From Eleginops maclovinus (Eukaryota > Chordata > Actinopteri > Perciformes > Eleginopidae), in the NCBI RefSeq assembly GCF_036324505.1, contig NC_086360.1, positions 17,087,293-17,151,292 on the forward strand: a DNA stretch of 64,000 bases. The letters are read 5' to 3'. Under the pieces are notes generated by a model. It ran no database searches and was not told the DNA's origin. It was given only the letters and a program-made list of their open reading frames with translations. This document shows positions 46,001-59,100 of the stretch, one piece after another. The translations under genes and the position numbers were made by a program. Position 1 is the stretch's first letter. Each line of letters opens with the position of its first letter.

Positions 46001-49000
46001 ATCAGTGGTCATGAATGACCCCGGCACTGAGCAGGATCATGATCAACTCGATGTGTTGCCGCGGTGTTACACTGTGTCTGTTAGCAGATGAGAAAAGAGC
46101 GCAACACTCTTGAGAATTCAGCTTTTACCAGCTAAACATCTGTGTCAAACTACGAACCTGAAGAAATGTCACACCCTGATCCGAGATTTGCTGCCACTCT
46201 CTTAGATATTTACCGCATAAAATGAGCTGAAAAGTCAACAAACACATTCAGAAGTGGGGGGGCAGGTGAAAACAAGAATTGTTCTACATCAGGTCTGTCT
46301 TCCTGCTTTCCCTTTGGCATCAGGAGCACTTAGCACTGGCATCTTCAGCGCCAAGCATGGTGACGTCTAATGGGCTTTTAAGATCTTCGCAAGGGGACTA
46401 TTTGTGTACCATCAGTGCAAGCCTGTGATCGCTATGTGACAACAATATTTAAAGCTAGCTCCACGGCAGAATAGGATGAGAACCCTGAGCTGTGGTTTTC
46501 CCCAGGGGAGCGTATGCTACCGAGATCTAACAGCTCAACTTCTCTCCCACTTTCCAACTCAGGTGTCTGTTTCCAGCGAGACAACTGGAAAGTCTTGATT
46601 CCTGCTTTTCACCAGAAAATGCATGTTTTTGAAGAAATAGAGCAAGACTAAACAGGGCGTTTGCGACAGACACTGCAGGAGAGGGGAAAAGTTTGGTTTT
46701 CCCAAGCGACGTAGGAGTCACACTTATTTTATTATATTCAATTCAACATATAACTTGTTACTTGTTTATGGCATGCTTGTGTTGCTCAGGGACTTAAAGC
46801 TATGAAGTGGTGTTGTAACAGAGTGGCCAGGACACAACATTCAATTTCAATTCAAGTTCCACATAGATACACACTATTTTTTTTACATGGGCCTGTTATG
46901 GACAGGCATGCACATATTGTCACATTTTCTTTTCATTGTATCTTGATGTGCACAAGATGCAAATAATTAAAAATGTGTTTTATTTATATTTGATCTTTAT
47001 TATTTCAATATTGTTAAGGCCCAATAAAGACGGTTTGTACACCCTGTGTGTTTATGAGAGATTGTCATTATGTAAAAAAGTGTGTGTTCCTTGTTTGAGT
47101 TGACTTTTTGTGTTATGTCCCTCTGCCCACAAATAAAAAAGGGAAAATAAATTAAAGTTTGGTCCCAAAGATAATTTAAAGAACATACAAACAACCTGCA
47201 ACAATATGTTATCCTTTAGAAATCATTCAAATGTAACCAATTTCAGAAATGTAAAAAAATGTGCTGGCATTTAAAGAATATATGACACATGAAACCTGGT
47301 GCTTGGCCTTTTTGTAAAAGATTTCCAAACAGCAAGCATCCCCCGTCAAGGAAAAAAACTATATAGTATCTGCCATGTTTCTTCACTTCACCAACCTTGC
47401 TGATTCTTTGGTTGCAGATGTTGTTGCTTCCCACCAGCACATAAACTCCACTTATCCTCCACAACAACGGTACATAGCACTCTTCTAATTACTTTTAATA
47501 GCTCTCAGTGGGAAACACGCAAAAAACAGTCAGTGGACACCACACAATACCTTGATGGAAAAAAATAATTAGCTGTGTGTTTGGGAGTTGTCATTTTGCA
47601 TACGTGCTTATGTCAGATACTATAGAGTATGTGGGATAAAACAATTAGCAGAAGTGTGGGTATAATGGTGCAGTCTAATTGTTTACTCCCCTGTTGGTTA
47701 TAATAAAGTCAGATATTCCATCGCATCTAACTGGTCTCTTTGCATAATGAATTCCTGGAGGAGTGAACGGAGCAAAGTGAGGAGTGGGTCTGAGTCGGGT
47801 TTGTGATGAGTGCCAATCAATTATCATCTCCAGCATTTTTTTATCAAGAAAGAGGAGCAGTGAGGGGAGGGGTGCTGAGATTAAATCTGACATATTAGGA
47901 GAATCTATATTACTTATCATGCAAAATACTCTCTATGTAATCGACTTGTATAACTGTGTCTCATGCTACTCTTTTTACAGACGTATTGCATTGAAATATC
48001 TCTTGTAAATATTTAAACAATACATTTATCTGGGACTAGAGTTATCAGCATTATGTTTTCTTGGTAGCATTTCAACTGCAACAAAAATCAGAGAGTTATC
48101 TTGACATATTTATTTAGCTATTTCTAAAACAAAATACAGACTTAATGACTTTTTAAGATGGCATTTTTCTTTTTCTGGTGAGAAGTTTATAATAGCAACC
48201 CCAGAAAGCAAGGCAGCAGCGAGAGAGAGGGGAGCGAAGGGAGGGAGATTATGGAATTTAGAGTGTGAGATGTTATCTCAGCTGTGAATGAGACAATATA
48301 ATTATGATATGGAAATGATGCTGAAAGAGGAAAGTTGGGCAGACTGAAGCTTATCTTGTTAGCATGGCTCTCTGCCTACCATCTCCAATATAAATTACTT
48401 ATGTCTCAATAACAATTACAAAATAATGCATCTATTTAGGATTCCATTCTGATCTGCACTAATAATGTTATATACTTGCAATAAATTTGCTGCACCGCTT
48501 GGAAACATATACACGAGTTTGATGCTATTCATGCATTGTTTACTTCAGTGACAGCCGATAAAGCTGGGTGTGATTGGTGAGACATTAGTGAGATGGAGAC
48601 AACTGAAGAGTGCCGCAGAGTTTCTTTGAACTTCCCTAACCAGGGAGAACTTTTTGCGAGTGTGTGCACAGAATACACAAATAGTCTCTTCTCAATCTTT
48701 CATTGGAGAACAAATTCAAACTCTTTTCACCCTGCATTTTAACAAACGCACGCGCAGGCAGGCATACGCACACACAAACACACACACACACACAGAGTGA
48801 TTCTGCCATTTAATAATTATGAGGCGTAAAATCCTTGCCGACGGCGAGCATACTGAAGGATGTAATTATGACCTCTTTCAGAAAGCCCACGCTCAGTGGC
48901 AATGCCTACATTTCCACCCAGAGAGAGAGAAAAAAACTCCCAAGGAATGACGGGGAAATGTGCCCTTCATTGCAATTAAGGACAATAATTCTCTGCAAGA

Positions 49001-49289
49001 AAATTGTTTCAATTGCTTTTCAGCCCAGGAGCAAAATGGTATTGATGGGGGTGATGGTTTGAAATGGGGGTGACGGTGGGATAAGGAGTGACATTTCAAA
49101 TGGTGGAACTGTTGGTTAAGTGTGTGCGAGGAATTTAACAATGTAAGAGGTTGCAGGGAAATCCAGAAGTGTGAAGTTAAGTCATGGGAAGTACATGTTA
49201 GTACAAAAACATGTATATTAACATGATACATGGTTCCTTCGGTAGGGGATCAGGCAGGACATTTCATAAAGTATGTTCCTGTGTTTGAC
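43061..49289. other. Non-coding DNA, no gene recognised
   Basis: This is unique, mostly AT-rich sequence. Purine-rich DNA lies near 43300-43420, a pyrimidine-rich stretch at 45490-45580, and a short (CA)n at 48772-48795. Complex blocks near 47690-47930 and 48480-48740 may be regulatory. No exon is supported. Confidence 0.3.
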
Positions 49290-49500
49290 TTCCACACTTA
49301 TCTGAGTACTTTTCTTGTGTTAGCTGTTATCTTTGGATAATATCAAATTATATTTTATCTTGTTATTACACATTCTTAGTTTGTGGGTTTATATACATAC
49401 ATAATTTCATTCTTTCTACTAATTGATTCTTTTTTCTAATGCAAAAGACTGTCACATAACCCAATCTCCCCCCGATAAATAAAGTATTTCTGATTCTGAT
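49290..49500 (+). mobile_element. LINE 3' end relic with (TTCTGA)-type tail
   Basis: The segment ends CCCCGATAAATAAAGTA followed by two units of TTCTGA at 49488-49499, the characteristic tail of a fish LINE. The upstream boundary is uncertain and no coding sequence is present. Confidence 0.5.
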
Positions 49501-51422
49501 GTGTCATTTTGGTTTCCTTAGAAAGAACACATTTTAAAATAACTTTTCAACATACTGAACATTTTCAATATGCAAATGAAATTCATGTTTTGTGGTTGAA
49601 GATAAAAAGTATCCTGGCAGAAGTTGGTGGAAAATTCCTTAAGTCTTCTATTGCTCCATAACTAGTCTTGTTTAGTAACAGCCACAGTGTGAGGTTGAAG
49701 GTCTATTGAGTACTGCACATGCATCCTATGCACAAATAGAGGATGGGGCATCACTATGTCCTGGTGTATATAGATAAATTCTTCAGCATTGGTGAGCTTC
49801 TGTTATCTAAAGCCACCTAGAGAAAGACACTGAATCCTGCAGAGCTATTATTGACCCAGACCTTTGGCCTTGCTGCACAAGCAAAATGAGAATTTCCTTT
49901 AAAGATCAATACAGTAATACATATTTATTGTGACATATGACCTAGTAAATTCAATCTGAAAATTAAGTATCAAACAGTAATTCATGGTCATTTTTTGGAA
50001 TGCAAAGCTCTTTCAAATTCAATTTGATTTACTGTATAAAATTGTTTTTCTAACTGAAGAGTAGGAACATCTTATCACAGGAAATCTACTGTAGCATTGG
50101 ACTATTATAGGCGATGGAAGTATAAGTACTAGTTGTTAAGATCCCAAAACGTAGCCAAGTAAAACAAAATGATATGCACGTTGAAGGTAAATGATTTGGG
50201 TATATTATTACATTTTTATTACTGATTTTAGGGAATTAAAAAACTAAAGATTTGAGTGGGTGAGTGAACATTTGTAATTCAAAAAGTTCAAACATAATAA
50301 ACTTGTGAATCTGATGTCTTTGATCATTTGATAAAATATTCCAATAACAACTTCTTCTGTCTCTAAATGTGACAGTGTATAAAATATTTTTTGATAGCAC
50401 TACTTCAGTTGAAGCTCAGACTCTCTCCTATCTCTACAACAAGATGGAGAGGACAGCTGGAACCAGAGAGGGGCGGGCTGCAGGCGGGGGATCCGGATGC
50501 TGTGTTTGTGTACAGTATGAAATCCTGTGGTGGGTTTGCATCTGTGGTGGCTGGTGGAACAAAGGTCTGAATGAGGAGAAATGGGCACCAGGGGGAAATG
50601 GAAAGCAGCTTTAGAGGAGGGAGGCATGCACACACGTGCGCCTGCTGTTTACATTGGGCTGGGATGCTACACGCCGATGCATTCCAGCACTCACGGTGGG
50701 CTCACCAGATCCGGAACCATGTTTTCACGCTTGACTTTTCATTACCTAAATGTGTGCATGTGTGTGTGTGTCTGAGGATTCTGCACTCTTTCATGATATG
50801 TTAAAGCATAAAGCTGTGTAGCGTCTTGGCAGGGAATATTTATGAATCCAGTGTCTCCGCCTCCGCCTCCATACAGTGTTTTTTCTTTGTTTTTGTGCCA
50901 TTATCATACACCTATGCATGTCTGTCATCTTTCTCTAGTTGTCGGGGAGTTGACAGTTAGAGGGCCCGCTGCAGGGGTCACATACATCCCAAATCATTTT
51001 TCTTTTTCTAAGCAGTTAACAAAGCTCTTGCCTCCGCTCAGCAGGCCGAGGGTCCGCCGTCTTTATTGCAATCAAAATTCACAAGAAAATGGAATCCTTT
51101 ATATGCAAAACAAACAATGCGGAGGAAATAAAACATTCAGGCGAGCTGTCAGGTCCTTTCAAGAATCAATACGAGGCCTTTCATCTGCGTCCCAACCTCT
51201 TCCTGGTAATTATCCTTCATATTTTATCCCCCCCTCTATGCCTGCTTACACCCAAAAATATAATGTACCACAAATATGCACATATACACACGTACACATG
51301 CAGATACCACAGAAACATAAACAGACACAATACAATGCTGCATAAATCCTCATTATTTAATGGTAGTTTTGTATCTAAAATACACTACATATTTCCAGCA
51401 ATTATTGTCAACCAGTATCTGC
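49501..51422. other. Non-coding DNA, no gene recognised
   Basis: The 167-codon plus-strand frame at 50842-51345 starts with ATG, but its proline/serine-rich start and tail of simple-repeat origin show no domain. It is not called. Confidence 0.35.
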
Positions 51423-51451
51423 GGGGGGGTGGGGGGGTGGAGGGGTGGGGG
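51423..51451 (+). other. Strong G-quadruplex motif
   Basis: Four G-runs of 7, 7, 4 and 5 bases are joined by loops of 1, 4 and 1 bases (T, TGGA, T). Short loops and long runs predict a very stable quadruplex on the plus strand. Confidence 0.9.
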
Positions 51452-54400
51452 TTGCGAGCAGTGTCCAGTCAGATGCCTTGATCAGGATTAAAGTGTTGTC
51501 ACTGACAGAGTGACGTGCCCTTGAACAGAATCACCCTTAAAGTGTCCTGTCATCACATTCCTGCCTCCCATTATTAAGGCCAGGGGGGGCTCTGGGACGA
51601 CAGAGAGTGATTGGGCAAAGCCTTCCCTCTCCTAACCAGGCTGCAGACCCCTGTGATGCCAGACAAAAGATGAAAAGCAGAGTGAATAGATGAAATCTTA
51701 TTGGTCCCATGGCGGAGATGGTTATGAAACTGTGAGCTGAGTGGAATACCTGAGCGGCCGCTGTGTGAAGTGAACAACCAGCAGTGATATAATGTGCACC
51801 CACTGGCAAATATTCATCTACTGCCAAAGCTTTTTTCATCCGTCTGACAATAAGAAACTCTCAATGAAAAGCTACAACCAGCAAGAGAAGGGTCATGTGA
51901 TCGGTATGGCTAAGCTAGCACAACCACGAGCTTGATTGTGGACTTGATTAAAACCTTAGAAGATGTAAAGATAGAAACACTTGATCATTTTACAGTGAAA
52001 TGACACTGAGCTGTTCTCTTTAATACACTATGTGTGATGGTTGGTTTGTTTAGTGGCTTGTTTGCTAAATAAAATGTTAAAAAAAAAAACACCAAGTGTC
52101 GTGTGGAGAGCAAAAGAGGCAGAAGGCCTTGGCTGTAATACAACCTCAGAACCCATCATCAATTGTCTGATTATGATGCATCCTTTTTTAAAGATTCATT
52201 TTTGCGCCAGTTTTAGCTATTTATAGAAGGATATATTTGAATTGGGGAGATAGAAGGTTTGAAATGGGACTGCAAACCCGATTTCAACCTTTCCTGCATC
52301 AGCCGCAGCATGGAATAATCCCCAATACATGGGCCAAAAGCTCTACCAAGGGAACTATGCGGTGGATTGGCTTAGCTTTTTATTACCTTAAAATCTGCTT
52401 ATAAACTGGCTACTTGTAGATATCATCTTTGAAATCTAGGCCAATTCTCAAGTCTCAGGTTGTTACAGTTATTGTTAAGAAGCACACAGAGAAGAAAGTG
52501 TTGGCTCGGATGTCATCGTTACACCGATAGTCGATGGGTTATTTGATGGACTCTATTTGGTATAGTTTTGTTGAATTGCCATAAATGCCCAAAAATCTGG
52601 TTTGGAAGTGTTACTGTCTGCGCTTGCGTGGTAGCTCAACATGGGAATGGATTTAAAACTCACCAGGAATTCCACTCCTTTGTTTTATTCACACAGTTTG
52701 TTTCATGTATTAGTATTTTAACTTGCAGGGATGTGTCGTATCAGGTGAAAACCACATCTAAATGTGTCTTCCTTTACCTTGGTGAGAAATTGTGCCACAT
52801 ATAAAAGTCCAGCAGCATTCTCTCTCTTTCTCTTTTTACATTTGACAGTTGTTGCTGTGTTCGGATCACAATTTATAAAAAATAATACATCCAAAATGTT
52901 GACAAGCTTCATCTGTTTTGAGTTTCCCAAATTCTCTAAGAGCAGTAATGTGCTTTTGCTCTGTCATAACATAATCATCGCCTTGCATATTGCACTGGTC
53001 CATTGAGAGTCTCCCATCTCACCTCTTTTGTTTTTCTGCTATAACCAAAAGAAAAGCGTAAATTTCTCGAGAATAATAGGCGCACATTTTTCTTTAAAAT
53101 ATGAAGAAATAAAATGAAAACGTTATTGCATTCCTTTACTCTCTTTTAAGCTTGACTTTTAGCACTGAGAGAAAATCTGGTCAATGAGAATCCTCTGAGA
53201 CAGAAAGGCCGTGTGGAAGTGCGTATGGGCCTGGGAGGGTGTGATGGAAGGGCTCTAATGAGGCATAGCCGAGAATGAAATATTAAAGTTTCTAATTAAA
53301 TAGAAAGACCTCTTCCACTCTTGTCAAGGTTGTTTGGACCATTATCTCTGCCATGTGATCAGCAGTGACCCGATCCATTTAGGAGTTCCCTTGTGCTGGA
53401 ACTGACACACACAGACACACACTCACACAGACACACACACACCCCCTCAAATACACAAGGCCAGTACAGGCACACATGTACACCCACTCACACGTATAAC
53501 AAATCTCCATCAACCTGCTGGAGATATATCTCCCAGATTGACGCCTTCCAGAGCATCTATACTTTGCAACTGACAGTCAGGTGTGGAGTTGGAGCCACTC
53601 TGACAGTTATGATTATTATTTATTAAAAGAAAAAGAGAGAAATAAAAGGTTTCTGGGGCTGCTGCTCTCCTTGACATTCAGACCTGTTTGACATCTTGGT
53701 GTTTCCTGAAGGGGAAACCTGCCTTTGGGACAGAAATACAGCAGTAAAGAAGAAAGGGAAAAGAAGTGACATAGTGCCCTGGAAGAGAGAGAGAGCCAAG
53801 GATAAAGAAAAGATGCTTTCAGGTGCTGTGGACTGGAGCTTGTGGAGTGTAAAGGTGAAGCAACCCTCCATCCAAAACGCTCATCGGCTGTGGAGCATGA
53901 ATGTGAGAGCAGCTTGTTTTCTCCGACCTGGCGAAAACGTAAAAAGACCTTGCTCTTTACAAGCACTGAGGCCTGGGACAAAGAGACCTGGGGCCTGCAT
54001 ACTGCTGTATATAAAGCAGACAGCCATTGTGTGTGGAATAACTACCATCCTTGCATGAATTTTAATCATACTGTTTTATTAAGCTCACTGGGACTTTTCC
54101 TTGACATAGTTTTAATGATTTGTCCAGCATGCCGGGTGTGTTGTAACCACATCCTGACACTGCAGGTCAAAGTCCCAGCGTAAAGAAATGCTTTTCTCAT
54201 GCAAAACACATTTGATTTATCCCTTTATTGGCTTTTTCATCCTTCACTGCATTTCATAATGATTATTTTTATAAGAGTTTGGGTTAAGCCCTTCATTATT
54301 TTCTCAATAAATATACAGAAAACAATTAAACTTCTAATCTTTTATAGAATGAAAGGAATTATTTTGCAGGTTTAACAAAGACCAGATTAGTATTTTTAGG

Positions 54401-54994
54401 TGTCTAATATAAATATACAATTTACTAAATTATATTCTCACAAAATAATTCCACACAGCTTTAGCTAAAACTGTCATAAAAAAGATACACCTACTGTCAG
54501 TGGTGTGTTTAAGGCTATGAACTAAGGATTGATTCAGTGTGCTCCCACATGCTCCTTGCATCCGTCGACATAGAGGAAAGGCTTCCTGTATTTACAGAAT
54601 TGATCATATAACCTATAGAGACTTTGCTGACCACATAGACAGAATATCAACATATTTTTTAATTTAAACTTTGCTTTACTGCAACTGTTTGTATTCATCC
54701 CTTGAAGGAGAAGTCAACACAAACTCTGTATAGCAGCTGATGTATAAGTAATTCTCATATTTGTAGCATGAACAATGTTCATGTAGTACTCTACTATTTA
54801 GGGCTATGAGCTTCTTTACTTTTTCATGTGTTTGTTTATTTATTCTGGGCTGGAAAAGTAACCTGTGTGACTTGGAGTGATTCTGAAGACTTATCAGGGT
54901 TTAGAGGCTATAAGACAGAAGAACAGAGCTGAAATTGAAATGATTCCTGTGTCTGTTTGATGAGAGTCCAGCAGAATACTTAAAAGACGCCCAA
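51452..54994. other. Non-coding DNA, no gene recognised
   Basis: A short CA-rich patch lies at 53404-53445 and a poly(A) run at 52079-52090. Frames at 53616-54183 overlap on both strands and are unsupported. Confidence 0.35.
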
Positions 54995-55105
54995 TTATTC
55001 TTTTTGGGGTTTGATTTGACCACTACATTGTGATATAGGTTTTTGTGCATGTAAATGGTTTGCAAAGACAAAAATCACAAAGTTCCCTCCAGAGGGAGTT
55101 TCTCT
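54995..55105 (+). mobile_element. Short DNA transposon, family copy C (truncated)
   Basis: TTTTTGGGGTTT, TATAGGTTTTTGTGCATG, AAATGGTTTGCAAAG and TTCCCTCCAGAGGGAG follow in the order seen in the copy at 37030. The copy breaks off after CTCTCCCACA. Confidence 0.65.
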
Positions 55106-55639
55106 CCCACAACCCCCTGAAAATTAGCATAATATGTCCTAGGAGGAAAAAGAAAAAGTGTGTTTTTATTTGTTTAGCTTTTCATCTTCCTATCTGTCTG
55201 CCTTTCTATCCACCCATCCATCCACCCTTTCATTCTTTCATTCATCCATTAATTGTCTACTCCATCCAGAGTCTTTCTTCCCATCTCAAATACATATGAA
55301 GCAAAAACATTTAATCAGATCCAAACAGAACCCCATTCCCGCACACGCACTCACACTCTAAATCTCTTTCCATTCCCTGATCCTGGTGCTACACAGCAAC
55401 ACATCATGCACACTATGCTGAGCACCCGCTGCCCCTGAGCACTTCAGCTCTATGTTAAGCTCCTGTTGCTTTCTGACTCCATGCTCCTAACTTCACTTCC
55501 TTCTCCTCCGGCCTGTTCCCCCTCTGGAGATTTCAGCCTGATTGGATTCTGAAAGCGAGATCGAACATAGAGGTCAAAGAGTGCCTCGAGGACAGTCCTC
55601 ATGTGAGTGAATGTGGGTGTTCCTGGCGTGTGAGTGTGT
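55106..55639. other. Non-coding DNA
   Basis: There is a (CATC)/(CATT)-rich patch at 55200-55265. No gene is supported. Confidence 0.35.
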
Positions 55640-56190
55640 GTTTTCTGCCACAAGCCTCTGGTCAATTCATGTGCACTTTGACAGGGGAGAGTATCTTATG
55701 AACTACAAACCTCACTGTAGGTTACAGTGGATTTTATTGACATATACCTATCTGCAGTCTAATGAGCTCAGCTCATATGTCTGCATGTACATTATTAACC
55801 TTTCGTTTACGGTGTATCATTGAGGGGATTTATCACTCTACGGTTGCCTTATTAATTTTACTTTATGGGACATCGGACACGTTTTTTGCTGACTTAAATT
55901 CGCCCTGTGTCCCTCTAATTCTCCAGCTCCATACAAACATGCAGTACAATACTAATAGAGGCTGCTGTGCTTGGGTTAAACCCACGCTCAGCCATATAAG
56001 CACCGTGAAGTCAATTAATTTCTTGCTGCTTAATGACTTGGAACCTCGCTGGTGCAGACACCCCGCCCCTCGCCCACATCTCCAGATTGATTGAGTGGAT
56101 TTCTTGGACATGGTGCAGATTCCACAGATATGCTGTGAGGAATGATCACATTCAATTTTCCTATTACTGTGAGTTAAAATGCCATCAGGA
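55640..56190. promoter_or_regulatory. Candidate conserved non-coding element
   Basis: About 550 bp of complex sequence free of simple repeats, with TAAT/ATTA cores (GTCAATTAATTTC, TATTAATTTTAC, CATTATTAACC) and balanced composition. It contrasts sharply with the purine- and C-rich DNA after 56450. An enhancer role is inferred from appearance only. Confidence 0.28.
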
Positions 56191-59100
56191 TCCTGTACAT
56201 GCACTTAAAAAAAACATTGGCAGATTTAATATATTTATGTCAAAAAGGTGAATGTCAAATAGGTGTTTTTGCTGTCCGTATAGTGCACACGACAGAAGCT
56301 TTAGCATGTGTTTGCCATAACCTATAATGCACATGACATGTAGGAATAATGTGAAGGTCACAGTGTACTCTGTGTACATGTGACATGTGTGCACAGACTT
56401 TTTTTCCCACTGGATATCATCATTCTAACTGCACGACGCAAGGAGGCGAATAATTACGTCACTCAGAAAGCCATCAGTCCTCCACGCTTGGGTCATTTCC
56501 TTGTCCTCCCTCACTTCCCTCTTCCAGTTCTTCTGCCCCTCGCCACATAAATGTCTCCTTGACGAGGTGGAGGACTGCCCCTCCGTAAGCTGTCTGCTTG
56601 TTTATTTCCTGCTTGTTCTTGAGAGTAACAAAAAAGGTGTTGATGGACACTGTCCTGCTGTTCAAGGCTACCTGAAGGTTCTTGTGCTCTCAGCCTCTCC
56701 TGGGCAGGAGGATGGAAGAAGGGGAAAGACAGAAGTGAGAGAGATCGGGAAAGACAGGGGGGGGCGGAGGAGAGAGAGAGAGATAAGGGAGATGTGGGGA
56801 GGCAGGTTGTAAGTGAATGAAAGTGTGTGGGTGAGGGAAGGTGGGGTGGGCAGGCCGTGAAATTGCTCCAACACTGGCGATACTGCTGTGCACAGTGCTT
56901 CCACCAAGGCCTCAGCCAGCGGTCTGCAATAGGAGCCCCCCCCCCCCACACACACAAACCCAGACCCCCTCCTGTCTGTCTTTTTTTCAGGTCTGTTGCA
57001 CACGGGGCGGAAAAGATCGTATTTATCACCTGTCAGCATTTGGCAGCCCTGAGTTACGCGACGCAGGACAGCATAAAATTATCATACACAGGCATGAAAT
57101 TACAAAACCGCCCGGGGACCCCACAACAAAATTATTTCATTTTTTTTCCCCCAAAAAAAGGATGGCGGGTGTTTGCTTGTGAGGTGAAGGGGTGACAGGT
57201 GAGAAGTGGGGGTGACAGACAGGGGTGTGCAGCAGAGAGATGTGGGAAAAAATTGTGATTGAGAAAAAAACCCCAAGAGGACATTTGGGGAAACTGTCCT
57301 TCACACTCTATGTGTGATAAAATAAAGGCTGGCTCTGGCTCAGTGGTGGTAACACCGCCACATTTGGTCAAAACAAATTTCTGTGGGGGGCCAAATATCC
57401 ATCTGCTGCTTTCTTTTGTTGCACGTCAAAAGTCTTTTACCACTTTTAAACATCCCAGCATTCTTATAGGGAAGCATTACAACAATGAAACCATAAAAGT
57501 CACAATAGTTACATTTGCAATGCTCAAGAAGTGATAGAGATACAGTGTTTTTCCAGCAGAAAAAGCATTATTTGAAAGATTGAAGTGTACCAAGCAGCAA
57601 CAGGCAGTTGTTTTCAGCGGCAAAAAAATAATTAGGTGCATTTGCCTTCGGCATTACTCTAAGAAATGACAAGTTTTATATTTTTTTCCACAGTTATGAG
57701 TTCAGATTATACTTACACAAATTCAGAATCTGATGAGCACATGTTTCTGTTTTACCTTTAAAGTGACCTCTTCACCTGCATTTCGGATATCTGATTTCTT
57801 AACCCTAGTCTTTGTGTGTGAGAGTGTGTGTGTGTGTGTGTAGGATTGGATGGCATTGACAGAGGGAGAGGTGGCTTTACATAGGTCCTTCATAATGCTG
57901 TGGGTATACTAAATGCTTCATTAACGCCACACACAGGAAATGGAGGGTCAATATTTATAGACCCTGAGCAGAGCACTATGTAGATATGGGATCTATGGGC
58001 CTGCATTCTAGGGAGGGGAATCAAATTAAGTCAACGAGGGACTGGAGTTTTTCTCTCGGCCTCTCTTCCTCTATGCGATGGTCAATTTCCCAACGATCGC
58101 CGGTGGTGGCTGGCTGCCACAGGCTTGACCCCAAATGTGCGAAGAGGAGGGAGCACTGCGCTGTTATAGAAGTAGGTGAAGGTTTTACTGAAGATAAATC
58201 TATTCCAGAGAGATGTAGCGTAATAAACAAATGAAGTTACCTTTCACCTTCTTTTGTTAATTTCCTTTCTTCCTTTGTGGTGTCAGTGTGTAGGGGTAAG
58301 CAGAGTAAAAACATAGCACTGGGTAGCAATACAACATTCTAATCGCACATATTGATTAAAAATATAACTGAAGGGTGAACAAACTCTAAGGGAGATTTTA
58401 GTCTCTCACCTAACCCAATGACAAAAGGGTTTCTCCTGTAGATGAACTCCAGCTAGGCCAACAGAAACCCCAAGGATATACAAGATTACCCCATGGTTAG
58501 TTTTCCAATCTTTTATTTGCTTATCCACCAATCGTTTTTCAAATAGTGTTGTTGTTGACTGCCTGTGTTTTACCAGCTACTACGTTGGATATGCCCCATG
58601 TAAATCATTTCCAAAATTTGGTCAGAACTTTAAACTTATGTACAAACTTTTAACATTGTATTTAACTGATCAAAGAAGAGAACTCCCAAACTTTAACTCC
58701 TCAGGGTGAAACAATTTGCAAGGTAAATCGCTTTTGGTAGAAGAAGTAGAGAAGGTGAGATTCTATGTTACATTAGCACAAAGAGAGGGATGAGGAGGGG
58801 AAGAGAGAAAGCGAGAGAGTGTATGTTTGAGTGAGAGAGCCGGAGTGGTATTGCCATAATTCCTGTGTGTCGGCATGGCTGTTAGGAGCTCAGGTGGTTG
58901 AGCGTTTGCCCCGGCCAGGCCTCATCAACGTGAAGGGCGATCTCATCCTTTCTGCATCTCTCCTCTCCTCGGCTTGATTAATTGGGTTCCAAATACGCCA
59001 GCAGAATACGTAATGCGCCCCTCACAACAGCCCCCACCCGCTCCTCTTCCTCTCCACCACCGTCACCCTTCCTTCCCTCCACCTGCCTCCCAACCTCAAC

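Noticed and set aside
50842..51345. Plus-strand frame of 167 codons with ATG
   Set aside because: Proline/serine start and simple-repeat tail, no domain, and no neighbouring splice sites of note. Chance length in a 64-kb window.
56511..57039. Minus-strand frames of 123-172 codons
   Set aside because: They arise from purine-rich plus-strand DNA and a C run. Composition is pure low complexity.
58880..58930. tRNA A-box-like sequence (GGAGCTCAGGTGG)
   Set aside because: No B box follows at the right distance and no cloverleaf can be drawn. A decayed SINE head is possible but not supportable.
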